Source: an uncultured Cellvibrionales bacterium (GTDB taxonomy: Bacteria; Pseudomonadota; Gammaproteobacteria; Pseudomonadales; Cellvibrionaceae). Taken from it: a stretch of DNA of 64,000 nt. The stretch is from positions 1 through 64,000 of the forward strand of contig CAJWZU010000003.1 in the NCBI GenBank assembly GCA_913050115.1, in the 5' to 3' direction. The position numbers and the translations under genes are program-made. Of the stretch, positions 55,824 through 64,000 are shown piece by piece (position 1 is the stretch's first letter; the number at the start of each line of letters is the position of its first letter). Below the pieces are notes generated by a model, which made no database searches, was not told where the DNA came from, and saw only the letters and a program-made list of their open reading frames with translations.

Positions 55824-56336
55824 ATGGAGCCAATTAAATTAAAATCTTCAACCCCACGACTAACAAGGGATCTTGTTTTAGTCGGGTTATTTCTCTGTCA
55901 TACTCTAGATTCACTGGCGCTCTCTATAGTATTTTTGGCTGCCTATAGCTGTTCTGTTGTGTTGAAATATTTTGATGTGATTGCCTCCATTAACGCGACT
56001 AATAGCGACTCATTAGCGTGGAAATTATTCGCCCTTAATCAGCAAATGTTGAAAATAAGTCGTCTTTTAGACACTGTTTTCAAAGTATCTATCGAGCAGC
56101 TTCGGGCGGTGTTTAAGGGTAGAATCAGTAGGCTTAATAGGGTTTTCTCATATCGTCAATCAGTAGGTTGGCCATATACAGATTTTTTGCAGCAGTTTCA
56201 TCGACGTGCCGATATCGCTCATGTTGTACGTGAAGAGATATCTATCGAGCGTTTTTTGGAAGCACTACAGCAGCGATTTTATTCCTTTTCTATTGCGTCG
56301 GATGCTCTTGCGGTGTCTAAATATATTGGTGTGTGA
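55824..56336 (+). CDS. Unrecognised 170-residue protein heading a partner-switching locus
   Basis: I do not recognise this protein. Residues about 15-50 are strongly hydrophobic (DLVLVGLFLCHTLDSLALSI and FLAAYSCSVVLKYF), giving one or two membrane segments. The rest is helical, with basic patches (FKGRISRLNRVFSYRQ) and a C-terminal EEISIERFLEALQQRFYSF. There are two Cys, both in the hydrophobic part. It is followed after 45 bp by a STAS protein and then by the regulator-phosphatase, so it is likely part of the same operon and could be its membrane input or target. Coding character is supported by context and length, not by homology. Confidence 0.6.
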   Translation: MEPIKLKSSTPRLTRDLVLVGLFLCHTLDSLALSIVFLAAYSCSVVLKYFDVIASINATNSDSLAWKLFALNQQMLKISRLLDTVFKVSIEQLRAVFKGRISRLNRVFSYRQSVGWPYTDFLQQFHRRADIAHVVREEISIERFLEALQQRFYSFSIASDALAVSKYIGV

Positions 56337-56381
56337 AGCGGGTTAATTTAACTGAATAATTGGAATGCTAGGGAAATATTT

Positions 56382-56690
56382 ATGAGTATAGCGGTGATCA
56401 GTAACGCTAGTAGTACAGAGGCAACTCTTTCGATGGATAAAAATTTCGATTTTAATTGTGTTAATGAGTTTCTCTGTGCCTATGAGGGAGCAGGTATCGT
56501 CAGTGGCGGGCATTTTATAGTCGACCTGCGACGTACCCATTATATGGATAGCTCGGCTTTAGGGATGTTGATTAATATGCACAAATTCCTCATCGACAAA
56601 AATATCGGTATTCGCATTATTAATTCCAGTGCGCAAATACGTAAAATATTCACTATCTCTCGCTTCGATAAAAAGTTCCAAATTGATTAA
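56382..56690 (+). CDS. STAS-domain anti-sigma-factor antagonist
   Basis: A 102-residue single STAS domain of the SpoIIAA/RsbV type. The switch loop DLRRTHYMDSSALGMLI carries the Ser that is phosphorylated by a partner kinase and dephosphorylated by a PP2C phosphatase. The next gene encodes both a phosphatase and a kinase-like ATPase domain in one chain, which makes this its likely substrate. In Pseudomonas the comparable HsbA protein links a phosphatase to flagellar or c-di-GMP outputs. Confidence 0.88.
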   Translation: MSIAVISNASSTEATLSMDKNFDFNCVNEFLCAYEGAGIVSGGHFIVDLRRTHYMDSSALGMLINMHKFLIDKNIGIRIINSSAQIRKIFTISRFDKKFQID

Positions 56691-56732
56691 AACGATTGTT
56701 TGGTCTTTTGAGTGTTGCTGAGGGAGCAATGT

Positions 56733-58427
56733 GTGAAAGTTTTGGTAGTTGATGATCACCGTTTCAATCGTGAAATAATCGGTTTTATTCTGGCCGATCA
56801 TGGCTATGAATATACCGAGGCTGAGTGCGGGCGAAGTGCCTGCGATGCTGTCGTAGCCGATCAAAGTATCGATCTGGTGTTGATGGATATTAATATGCCG
56901 TTTATGGATGGGTACCAAGCCACTGAAGAAATTAAAGCGCATTGCGGCGACCGCTTTATACCGATTATTTTCATTACGGCACTCGATGATGACGAGACGC
57001 TGGCCAGATGCCTATCGGTAGGTGGTGATGATTTTCTTGGTAAACCGGTGAATGAAAACGTGTTAGTGGCCAAATTGAAGGCGCACGAACGCACAGTTTG
57101 CTACCACAGACAGCTGCGACAAACCAATACTCAGCTGCACCATCATCAAATGCAAGTGGAACGTGAACACGTAATTGTTGAGCGTATTCTACAAAGTGGG
57201 ATTCAGCGAAGCGACAATCACTGCAGCAATGTTACTTTTCGCTTTTTGCCTATGACCATGTTTAATGGCGATATAGTGCTAGTTGCGCCTAGCCCTAGTG
57301 GTGGTGTCTACATTATTTTGGGCGATTTCACTGGCCATGGTTTGTCGGCCGCTATTGGTTGTTTACCGGTGGCGGATATTTTTTATGCTATGACCTCTAA
57401 GCAAGCGAGTGTCGGAGATATTGCCTCCGAGGTGAATAAGCGATTGCACATTCTTCTGCCCAGCAATATGTTTTTTTGTGCCGTCATCATTGAGCTCAAC
57501 CACAGTGGTGATCGCCTTTCTATATGGTCTGGCGGTATCAACGATATTCTTTTGGTCACCCCTGAGGGTAAACTTTATGATCGTCTCGGCGGTCAGCATA
57601 TGCCTATGGGCATACTCGGTGAGGATGACTTCGACAATACCGTCCGAGTGATTAAACCGCCGCTCGGAACTCGGCTTTATGCCTATTCTGATGGCGTCAT
57701 AGAAACTCACTCACCGACTTCTGAACTCTACGGTGAGGAGCGTCTGGAAGCCTTGTTTGACTTGCCATGCGATGACCGCATAGCACAGATATTTGATGCT
57801 ATAGAGGCCTTCCGTGCTGGTGAGCCGCAAGATGACGATATCTCGCTAGTCGAGTTGCTCTGTCAACCGGTGGTACACAGCCATAGTGATAGCTTGATAT
57901 TAGCCCCTTTGGATTCGTCGCGATTAATGTCACTGCCTTGGCATATATCTCTTCAGCTCGATGCTAATCACCTGCGTGAATACGAAGTGGTGCCGCAATT
58001 ATTGCAGGTGATTGTAAATATTCATGGCCTCAGCGTGCACCAAGATCTGATCTACACTATTTTGACTGAGCTATACAATAACGCCGTAGAGCATGGTATT
58101 TTGCGTCTAAACAGTGCAACTAAAATGAGTGTAGATGGTTTTTCTGAGTATTATCAGGAGCGGGCCGTGCGCCTTAAAAGTCTTAATAGTGGGCAGTTGA
58201 AATTTGAATTGGCGGTAAAGCCTGGTGCTGATGGCGAAGTGAATCGTCTGGTGTTTAGTTTTACCGATGACGGCCCAGGTTTTGACTACCAAAAATTTCA
58301 GCAGGCTAACAAAGATGTCGATGACCTCTGTTTTGGCCGGGGCCTGACACTAGCCTCCTCGCTATGCGATAAGTTGCAATACTCTAAATCTGGCCGCCGT
58401 GTCGAAGTGGTGTATTCTTTGGATTAA
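56733..58427 (+). CDS. Response regulator fused to PP2C phosphatase and HATPase domain
   Basis: A 564-residue signalling protein. GTG 56733, with AGGGAG six bases upstream, is chosen as start. The N-terminal receiver domain ([13 protein letters not shown], phospho-acceptor in [10 protein letters not shown]) is followed by a coiled linker, a SpoIIE/RsbU-type PP2C phosphatase ([15 protein letters not shown]) and a C-terminal GHKL ATPase with LYNNAVEHG and TDDGPGFDY. It thus combines input, phosphatase and anti-sigma-type kinase, like HsbR-type partner-switch regulators, and should act on the STAS protein before it. It converges on bioA with a 4-bp overlap. No cognate sensor kinase is next to it. 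Confidence 0.9.
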   Translation: MKVLVVDDHRFNREIIGFILADHGYEYTEAECGRSACDAVVADQSIDLVLMDINMPFMDGYQATEEIKAHCGDRFIPIIFITALDDDETLARCLSVGGDDFLGKPVNENVLVAKLKAHERTVCYHRQLRQTNTQLHHHQMQVEREHVIVERILQSGIQRSDNHCSNVTFRFLPMTMFNGDIVLVAPSPSGGVYIILGDFTGHGLSAAIGCLPVADIFYAMTSKQASVGDIASEVNKRLHILLPSNMFFCAVIIELNHSGDRLSIWSGGINDILLVTPEGKLYDRLGGQHMPMGILGEDDFDNTVRVIKPPLGTRLYAYSDGVIETHSPTSELYGEERLEALFDLPCDDRIAQIFDAIEAFRAGEPQDDDISLVELLCQPVVHSHSDSLILAPLDSSRLMSLPWHISLQLDANHLREYEVVPQLLQVIVNIHGLSVHQDLIYTILTELYNNAVEHGILRLNSATKMSVDGFSEYYQERAVRLKSLNSGQLKFELAVKPGADGEVNRLVFSFTDDGPGFDYQKFQQANKDVDDLCFGRGLTLASSLCDKLQYSKSGRRVEVVYSLD

Positions 58428-59716
58428 GAGGCCGATAAAATATCGACCATAGCGGAGGTAAGCTGCTGTAATTCCTCGCTGGCAATAATAAACGGTGGCA
58501 TTACATATACAAGTTTACCAAAAGGCCGAATCCAGACGCCGCGATTGACAAAGGCTTGCTGGATGTTTGCCATGTCTACCGGCTCCTTCATCTCCACCAC
58601 CCCAATAGCGCCGAGCACACGTACCTCAGAGACTTTAGCTGAGTATTGTAATGGGGCGAGCTCTTGCAGTAACTGCTGCTCTATTTCACTGACACGCTTC
58701 TGCCAGGGACTGCCCAGTAGTAGATCAATGCTGGCGCAGGCCACGGCGCAGGCCAGAGGGTTGCCCATAAAAGTGGGTCCATGCATAAACACTCCGGCTT
58801 CGCCCTGACAAATAGTGTCGCTAACTTCGGCGGTGCAGAGTGAGGCTGCCAAGGTCATATAGCCACCGGTAAGCGCTTTGCCGAGGCAGAGTATATCGGG
58901 GCTAATACCAGCGTGCTCGCAGGCAAAAAGCTTGCCGCTGCGACCAAAGCCAGTGGCAATTTCATCGACTATCAACAGCAGGTCGTATTGATCGCAAAGT
59001 ACGCGCACGGCTTTTAAATAATCGGGTGAATAAAAGCGCATGCCCCCTGCGCCTTGAACTATTGGCTCCAAAATTACGGCAGCCAAGCTAGCGTGATGCT
59101 TAATAATATTAGCGCGGATATCGGCGATAGCGCTGGTATCCACAGTATAGAAATTGCCCCCCGGCGCGGCGGCAAATATATTCTGTGCAAGGTTGTTGGC
59201 AAACAGGTGGTGCATACCGTTGACCGGATCGCATACTGACATAGCACCAAAAGTGTCGCCGTGGTAGCCGCCCCTAAGTGCCAGTAGTCTGTTTTTCTGC
59301 GGTTTTTCTTTAGCGTGCCAGTATTGCAAGGCCATTTTCATAGCGACTTCAACCGCGACCGAACCCGAATCAGCGAGAAAGACTTTATCGAGTTTATCTG
59401 GCGTTATATTGACAAGTTTACGGCACAAGTCGACAGCGGGTTGATGGGTTAGACCACCAAACATCACATGGGACATTTTATCGATCTGGGCGTGCGCAGC
59501 GCGATTGAGATCAGGATGATTGTAACCGTGCAGCGCGCTCCACCAAGACGACATTCCATCCACTAATGTGCGCCCATCACTCAAATGTAGATGCACCCCT
59601 GAAGCGGATGCCACCGGGAAAACTGGTTGCGGTGCCAGCAGTGAAGAGTAAGGGTGCCAAATGTGTTCGCGATCAAAATCGAGCATGCTGGAAGACTGCG
59701 CTGAGAGAGTGGACAT
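58424..59716 (-). CDS. bioA: Adenosylmethionine-8-amino-7-oxononanoate aminotransferase
   Basis: A 430-residue PLP aminotransferase in biotin synthesis that converts KAPA to DAPA using S-adenosylmethionine. Family marks are HIWHPYSS near the start, [15 protein letters not shown], a [11 protein letters not shown] segment and [15 protein letters not shown] with the PLP-bound Lys. It stands alone, with no bioBFCD nearby. No clear BirA operator was seen upstream. Confidence 0.96.
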   Translation of the reverse strand: MSTLSAQSSSMLDFDREHIWHPYSSLLAPQPVFPVASASGVHLHLSDGRTLVDGMSSWWSALHGYNHPDLNRAAHAQIDKMSHVMFGGLTHQPAVDLCRKLVNITPDKLDKVFLADSGSVAVEVAMKMALQYWHAKEKPQKNRLLALRGGYHGDTFGAMSVCDPVNGMHHLFANNLAQNIFAAAPGGNFYTVDTSAIADIRANIIKHHASLAAVILEPIVQGAGGMRFYSPDYLKAVRVLCDQYDLLLIVDEIATGFGRSGKLFACEHAGISPDILCLGKALTGGYMTLAASLCTAEVSDTICQGEAGVFMHGPTFMGNPLACAVACASIDLLLGSPWQKRVSEIEQQLLQELAPLQYSAKVSEVRVLGAIGVVEMKEPVDMANIQQAFVNRGVWIRPFGKLVYVMPPFIIASEELQQLTSAMVDILSAS

Positions 59717-60240
59717 AAGCCGCCTTAGGTATGTGGGGCCGCTATTATAGCGGATAAATTACCGCTTAAACCGCAATAGATAGGCCGCTTAAAGTGTTAG
59801 TTAATGGCAACAGTTGCCCAGCGGCACGCCGATAAAACTCAAGCTAACTTAAGTTTGGCTATGGGTGTGTTGGACAGACGAAAATACAGGCTTAGCAGCG
59901 AATATCTAAATTGCGGCTGAATTAAAACGCATACTGACGTAATAAACTGTCGTATTTTAGTTGATCGTTAATATTGCCGACAGGCACTTATGTGAATCAC
60001 GCTAGTGTTACTCGATATCGGCTTCAGTGAGCTTTGCAATAAGCTTTGCAAAATAGTCATTACTGTTCAGCGCGAAAGACTTTGGCGCAGACTGCCACGA
60101 AAATCAGCATGGCTTGCAAGGCTTTGTTGTGCAGTTAACAACCGTGATACTCGGTTGAAGTAGCAAAACAGACTTTTTCCTTTAACCGAAATCTGTACAA
60201 TAGCGGACCTCTGTTATTGCTCGCTACAAAGATACTCATT
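59717..60240. other. Long non-coding gap between bioA and ttcA
   Basis: A 524-bp gap between divergently transcribed genes, longer than its neighbours. It has no convincing ORF. A 10-bp unit, AGCTTTGCAA, occurs twice in direct order within 60031-60052. A possible -10 box TACAAT for ttcA lies at 60196-60201 without a good -35 box. No RNA gene was recognised. Confidence 0.4.
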
Positions 60241-61197
60241 ATGACCGCTACCCAAGCCTTTAATGCTGATACGACTACTTCCGCAGCCGATTACGACAAG
60301 CAGGGGCGCGAGCAGAAAGCTGATCTGAGTAAGTTGCATAAGCGCCTGCGCCGCAATGTCGGTAATGCTATAGCCGATTACAATATGATTGAGGCGGGCG
60401 ATAAAATTATGGTTTGCCTGTCGGGCGGCAAAGACTCTTATGCGATGCTCGATATATTAATGCGCATGCAAAAATCTGCGCCGATAGATTTTGAAATTAT
60501 TGCGGTCAACATGGATCAAAAACAGCCAGGCTTTCCCGAACATGTTCTACCGCAATATCTTGAGTCGGTTGGAGTGCCTTTTCATATAATCGAAAAAGAC
60601 ACTTATAGCGTGGTGAAATCGGTACTGCCTGAAGGTGCAAAAACTTGCGGACTCTGCTCGCGATTGCGCCGCGGCACACTTTATGGCTATGCGGAGAAAA
60701 TAGGCGCGACCAAAATCGCTCTGGGTCACCATCGCGACGATATCATTGAGACATTGTTTTTGAACATGTTTTACGGTGGCAAGCTCAAATCTATGCCACC
60801 AAAATTGTTGTCAGATGACAAGCGTAATATTGTTATTCGGCCGCTGGCTTACTGCAAAGAGGTTGATCTGATTAGCTATGCCGAGCACAAGAAATTTCCG
60901 ATTATTCCCTGCAATTTGTGTGGTTCTCAAGAGAACTTACAGCGACAGATGGTGAAGCAAATGCTGTTGGATTGGGAGCTTAAAACTCCGGGTCGCAGCG
61001 ATGTGATTTTCTCAGCCATTAAGAATGTAGCGCCGTCGCAGTTAGCTGATCAGAATTTATTTGATTTTAAAAGTTTAACCTTAGGTGATCGCAGTGAGCC
61101 CAGACCACATCGTTTCGATGATGGCGCCGATGCGTTTGTTACTGAGTTAGACTCGGCAAGTGCGGGCGCACAAGTAATCGATGCGTTGAATGTTTAG
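60241..61197 (+). CDS. ttcA: tRNA 2-thiocytidine(32) synthetase TtcA
   Basis: A 318-residue enzyme that thiolates C32 of certain tRNAs, using ATP and a 4Fe-4S cluster. The PP-loop SGGKDSY and two CxxC motifs ([10 protein letters not shown] and [12 protein letters not shown]) are intact. ATG 60241 is chosen. The preceding eight codons of the open frame start at TTG and have no family match. Confidence 0.96.
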   Translation: MTATQAFNADTTTSAADYDKQGREQKADLSKLHKRLRRNVGNAIADYNMIEAGDKIMVCLSGGKDSYAMLDILMRMQKSAPIDFEIIAVNMDQKQPGFPEHVLPQYLESVGVPFHIIEKDTYSVVKSVLPEGAKTCGLCSRLRRGTLYGYAEKIGATKIALGHHRDDIIETLFLNMFYGGKLKSMPPKLLSDDKRNIVIRPLAYCKEVDLISYAEHKKFPIIPCNLCGSQENLQRQMVKQMLLDWELKTPGRSDVIFSAIKNVAPSQLADQNLFDFKSLTLGDRSEPRPHRFDDGADAFVTELDSASAGAQVIDALNV

Positions 61198-61238
61198 TGC
61201 CACTCGGTAATCTTCGTCGGTGATGCTGTGCCGCAACG

Positions 61239-61751
61239 TTAAGCTGCAACTAGTGCGCGTCGGCGGCCGAAAAATTTGCGGTAGTTACTTATAAACTCTT
61301 CTTTTCTGACACAGCGAAAGCGGCGATTTTCGGGCTTCCCCCAATGCTTTGCCCAGTATTTGGCCATGCCTTCAATATCAGAAGCTTCAGGCAGCGGTTC
61401 TGAGCAACGCTGATAGACCATCCAGGCCATGGCTGTGGCATAACTTAAATTGGTGGCGAGTTCGGCGTGAGGGTGGCTGAGAAATTCGTGCTGACTGGCT
61501 AAGCCTCGTATGCTGGAGGCTAAGTCTGGGTCCTGTACTAAATATTGATCCCAAATATTCAAATGGCAACTACTGCTAATTTGAAATATGCCAAAACTGT
61601 GGCCGCGCTTGTTTAACAGATGAAAACCAAGTCCTGAGGCTTGTGCGGCGGTGGCCATGAGTAAATTTTCAGCCCCTTCCGACCAAGCCCCTAAATGTTG
61701 CAGGGTGGGCTCTATCACGTATTCGCGTAGCTCTTCGGCACAAATACCCAT
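61239..61751 (-). CDS. Phage-like transglycosylase-type small protein
   Basis: A 170-residue cytoplasmic-looking protein. The start at 61751 has AGGAG eight bases upstream, and the longer open frame to 61904 is unsupported. The core resembles phage-encoded proteins of lysozyme or transglycosylase fold (LLMATAAQASGLGFHLLNK, GHSFGIFQISSSCHLNIWD), where an Ala-Ala-Glu-type segment precedes a GIFQI motif. The usual catalytic Glu after TAAQ is Ala here, so enzymatic activity is doubtful. There is no signal peptide and no other phage gene near. It may be a domesticated prophage remnant. Confidence 0.55.
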   Translation of the reverse strand: MGICAEELREYVIEPTLQHLGAWSEGAENLLMATAAQASGLGFHLLNKRGHSFGIFQISSSCHLNIWDQYLVQDPDLASSIRGLASQHEFLSHPHAELATNLSYATAMAWMVYQRCSEPLPEASDIEGMAKYWAKHWGKPENRRFRCVRKEEFISNYRKFFGRRRALVAA

Positions 61752-62088
61752 AATGCAAACTCCTGGTTCGCTTACTAAAAAGCGATAACTACACAGTGTG
61801 AAGTGATACTGATGGTTATTAACCATAAATAACTGCGATCTTAATAACTTGACTCTATTACAGTTATTTAAATTATCAGTTAAAGTTGTAGCTCGATTTA
61901 TCAATACTTACCAGTTTTCCTTTAGTTTTTTGACACTTAGCGAAACTTCTTAAGGTAAAACATAAAGAAATAGCAAGTAAAAGCTGTTTACGGCAATCAG
62001 TGTTGGTAAATCGAACTCTACCATTCTAAGTAAGCAGGAATTGTGCCTCTTTTATTACTAATAACTTCTTGTTGTGTTGTTATTCTTT

Positions 62089-62622
62089 TTACAAAGTGCA
62101 TAGTGAAAATACAGCGATGTTGGCATTATTTAAAGTCTCTCGTCCATTGAGGTCTTCTAGATCAACAATTGCAGCTACCTCCTCAATTTTTGCCCCCTGT
62201 TGCTGCAGTAACTGACTGGCGGCCATCGCGGTGCCAGCGGTGGCTATTACATCATCGATTATGAGTACTCGGGCGTTAGAGTTGACACTGTTTTTAATGA
62301 TCTCCAGCCGTCCTTTGGCGTATTCATAGTTGTATTCGATACTATCGACGGGACCTGGCAGTTTTCCCGTTTTGCGAATAAGTATTAGAGGCTTATTGAG
62401 AACATAGGCTAGGTTTGAGCCGAGTAAAAAGCCTCGCGCTTCCACAGCGGCAATATGCGTGATGGGGCTGTCGATATAGCGTTGGGCAAAGGTGTCGGTC
62501 ACCAAACGCGCGGCTTTTGGGTCTTGAAACAGCGGGCTTAAATCGCGAAACGCTATACCGGGCCTGGGCCAGTCCAATATGGTGCGTATTTTAGATTTTA
62601 TAGTGTATTTATCATAAATCAT
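62089..62622 (-). CDS. apt: Adenine phosphoribosyltransferase
   Basis: A 177-residue purine salvage enzyme joining adenine to PRPP to give AMP. The PRPP-binding motif VLIIDDVIATAGTAMAA is intact, and the N-terminal RPGIAFRDLSPLFQDP and VEARGFLLGSNLA segments are diagnostic. The C-terminus ends shortly after AVFSL, as usual. Confidence 0.96.
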   Translation of the reverse strand: MIYDKYTIKSKIRTILDWPRPGIAFRDLSPLFQDPKAARLVTDTFAQRYIDSPITHIAAVEARGFLLGSNLAYVLNKPLILIRKTGKLPGPVDSIEYNYEYAKGRLEIIKNSVNSNARVLIIDDVIATAGTAMAASQLLQQQGAKIEEVAAIVDLEDLNGRETLNNANIAVFSLCTL

Positions 62623-62678
62623 TTCTGTCTGCCTCTGACTATACTAACTTCATTGATATTGTAGGGGCTGGCAGCGCT

Positions 62679-63832
62679 ATGCGTATAGGTGTAGTGAAAG
62701 AAATTAAAGCTCAGGAATACCGTGTAGCTATGACGCCCAGCGGCGCGCGCACTGGTAGCAAGTGGTCATCAGGTTTTAGTCGAGTCGCAAACTGGCACTG
62801 ACAGTGGTTTTGTTGATGCGGCCTACATCATTGCAGGGGCAGAAATAATGCTCTCGGCGAAGTAGGTGTTTGCGCGCGCTAATTTGATCGTGAAGGTGAA
62901 AGAGCCGCAGGCGAGTGAATGCAAAATGCTGCGCCTTGGACAGGTATTATTTACCTATTTACCTATTTACCTATTTACCAATTTACATCTGGCCGCATAG
63001 CCTCAGTTAACTCAGCTTTTGCGGGTATCAGGCGCCACCTGCATTGCCTACGAAATGGTTACCGATAGTCGTGGCGGCCTGCCTTTGCTAGCGCCTATGT
63101 CTGAAGTGGCTGGGCGTTTGGCGCTGCAGGCAGGGGCTTACCATTTACAAAAAGAAGTAGGGCGGCAAAGGAGTTCTACTGGTCGGTGTGCCTGGGGTAG
63201 CTCCGGCCTTTGTAGTGGTTATTGGCGCTGGAATAGTCGGCACTCAAGCTGCGCGTATGGCGCTAGGCTTGGGTGGGGATGTCACTGTTATAGATATATC
63301 GTTGCCGCGCTTAAGGGCGTTGGATAACGAGATCTCAGGTCGACTCCGAGCTCTTTATTTCACCAGTGCCTGCATTGAAGGGTGTGTGTTAAATGCAGAT
63401 TTAGTGATTGGCGCGGTATTGATTCCTGGTGCAACGGCGCCCAACTTGGTCAGTCGCCATTTAATCGCACGTATGTCAGCCTGCAGTGTGGTGGTCGATG
63501 TTGGTATAGACCAAGGCGGTTGCTTCGAGACATCTCGGCCCATAACACATTAAAACCCTACCTATACTGAAAACGGCGTGATTCATTACTGTGTCGCTAA
63601 TATGCCTAGCGGTGCTTCCCATACCGCCACTGTGTCACCTACAAATGCCAATTTACCTTTTGTGCTTGAAATGGCCAACATAGGAGTTAAAGAGGCGCTG
63701 CAGCAGCAGGATGATTCATTGGCGGCGGGGGTAAAGGTGTGTGCAGGGTCAATCGTCCATCCCGATGTTGCCGCTAGTTGAAAGGTTGCGGGTGAAACGT
63801 TGGACGAGGTGATTACTAAAGTTCTCATTTGA
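62679..63832 (+). pseudogene. ald: Alanine dehydrogenase pseudogene
   Basis: Pieces of alanine dehydrogenase (NAD-dependent alanine to pyruvate) lie in order but in three frames. MRIGVVKEIKAQEYRVAMTP starts at 62679. A frameshift near 62743 moves to a frame reading LVASGHQVLVESQTGTDSGF, which is interrupted by TAG at 62863 and TAG at 62998. A second shift near 63163 leads to the NAD-binding part (GVPGVAPAFVVVIGAGIVGT), followed by in-frame TAA at 63551 and TGA at 63779. The end reads DEVITKVLI and a stop at 63830. A 24-bp slippage insertion is also present. The gene cannot make a working enzyme. Confidence 0.93.
62951..62982 (+). repeat. Four 8-bp tandem units inside the ald pseudogene
   Basis: Three perfect copies and one variant of TTACCTAT. 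Compared with the family sequence LFTYLHLAA, exactly 24 bp (three units) have been added between the Tyr and Leu codons, which keeps the frame but inserts eight residues. Confidence 0.88.
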
Positions 63833-63889
63833 CTCTGTTCGCGTTTTCACTGATGCTATTCAGCTAACATTACATTTAAGAGATATATT

Positions 63890-64000
63890 GTGCAGGCATA
63901 TTTTCACGGCATATCCTTTCGTCTAGCCAAGGTTGGCGTTTTACTCGCGTTTAGCATCGGCTTAACGATGAGCAGTATTCAGCTATATTTTGATTTCCTC
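63890..64000 (+). CDS. Start of a membrane protein, cut by the window end
   Basis: An open frame from GTG 63890 to the window edge encodes 37 residues with a basic start and a hydrophobic segment (VGVLLAFSIGLTMSSIQLYF). This is the type of N-terminus seen in membrane-anchored sensors such as diguanylate cyclases or kinases. The family cannot be stated from so little sequence. A weak AAGAGA lies nine bases upstream. Confidence 0.45.
   Translation, partial: MQAYFHGISFRLAKVGVLLAFSIGLTMSSIQLYFDFL

Overview
The window is a 64 kb chromosomal stretch from a Gram-negative gammaproteobacterium. Protein similarity and gene order (prfB-lysS; rpoE-rseA-rseB-rseC-lepA-lepB-DUF4845-rnc-era-recO; barA; cysM-rlmD-relA-mazG; tsaB; apeB) resemble the Cellvibrionales/Pseudomonas side of the class, most likely a marine or aquatic free-living bacterium. 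No database search was possible, so the genus is not named. No rRNA, tRNA, CRISPR array, insertion sequence or intact prophage was recognised.

Layout. 1-805 is gene-poor. 806-6211 is a four-gene operon: a PhnD-type binding protein, its ATPase, a double-length PhnE-type permease and an oxidoreductase-SelD fusion. I read it as selenium uptake coupled to selenophosphate synthesis. 6655-8965 holds a divergent pair: a DoxX membrane protein on the minus strand, and a CueR-type regulator with a metal-efflux permease on the plus strand behind a textbook 19-bp-spacer MerR promoter. 9197-11887 is prfB-lysS, with prfB lacking the usual programmed frameshift. 12222-15545 carries two FimV N-domain proteins and a periplasmic binding-like protein. 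15682-26537 is a complete minus-strand type II secretion operon, gspC-D-E-F-G-H-I-J-K-L-M. Its GspE has six tandem 19-residue N-terminal repeats, its GspJ has an acidic repeat tail, and its short GspC has a basic tail and no PDZ domain.

26741-31169 has ung, ygfZ, sdhE-ygfX and nadB, several of them linked to flavin or Fe-S enzymes. 31295-34247 is the sigma-E envelope-stress operon with its own sigma-E promoter. 34415-39874 is the translation, export and RNA-processing operon lepA to recO. 39871-48284 has barA (minus strand), then cysM-rlmD and relA-mazG. 48721-55631 contains adk, tsaB-uppP (with a ten-G run inside uppP), an M18 aminopeptidase, a cyclic-nucleotide-binding/rhodanese protein and trpS.

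55824-58427 is an unknown protein followed by a STAS protein and a response regulator-PP2C phosphatase-kinase fusion, which together look like a partner-switching module. After it come bioA, ttcA, a phage-like small protein and apt. The window ends in a decayed alanine dehydrogenase gene (four in-frame stops, two frameshifts and a 24-bp slippage insertion) and the first codons of a membrane protein. The least ordinary parts are the repeat-rich type II secretion operon, the selenium operon, the copper-type operon and the partner-switching locus with its unrecognised first gene.
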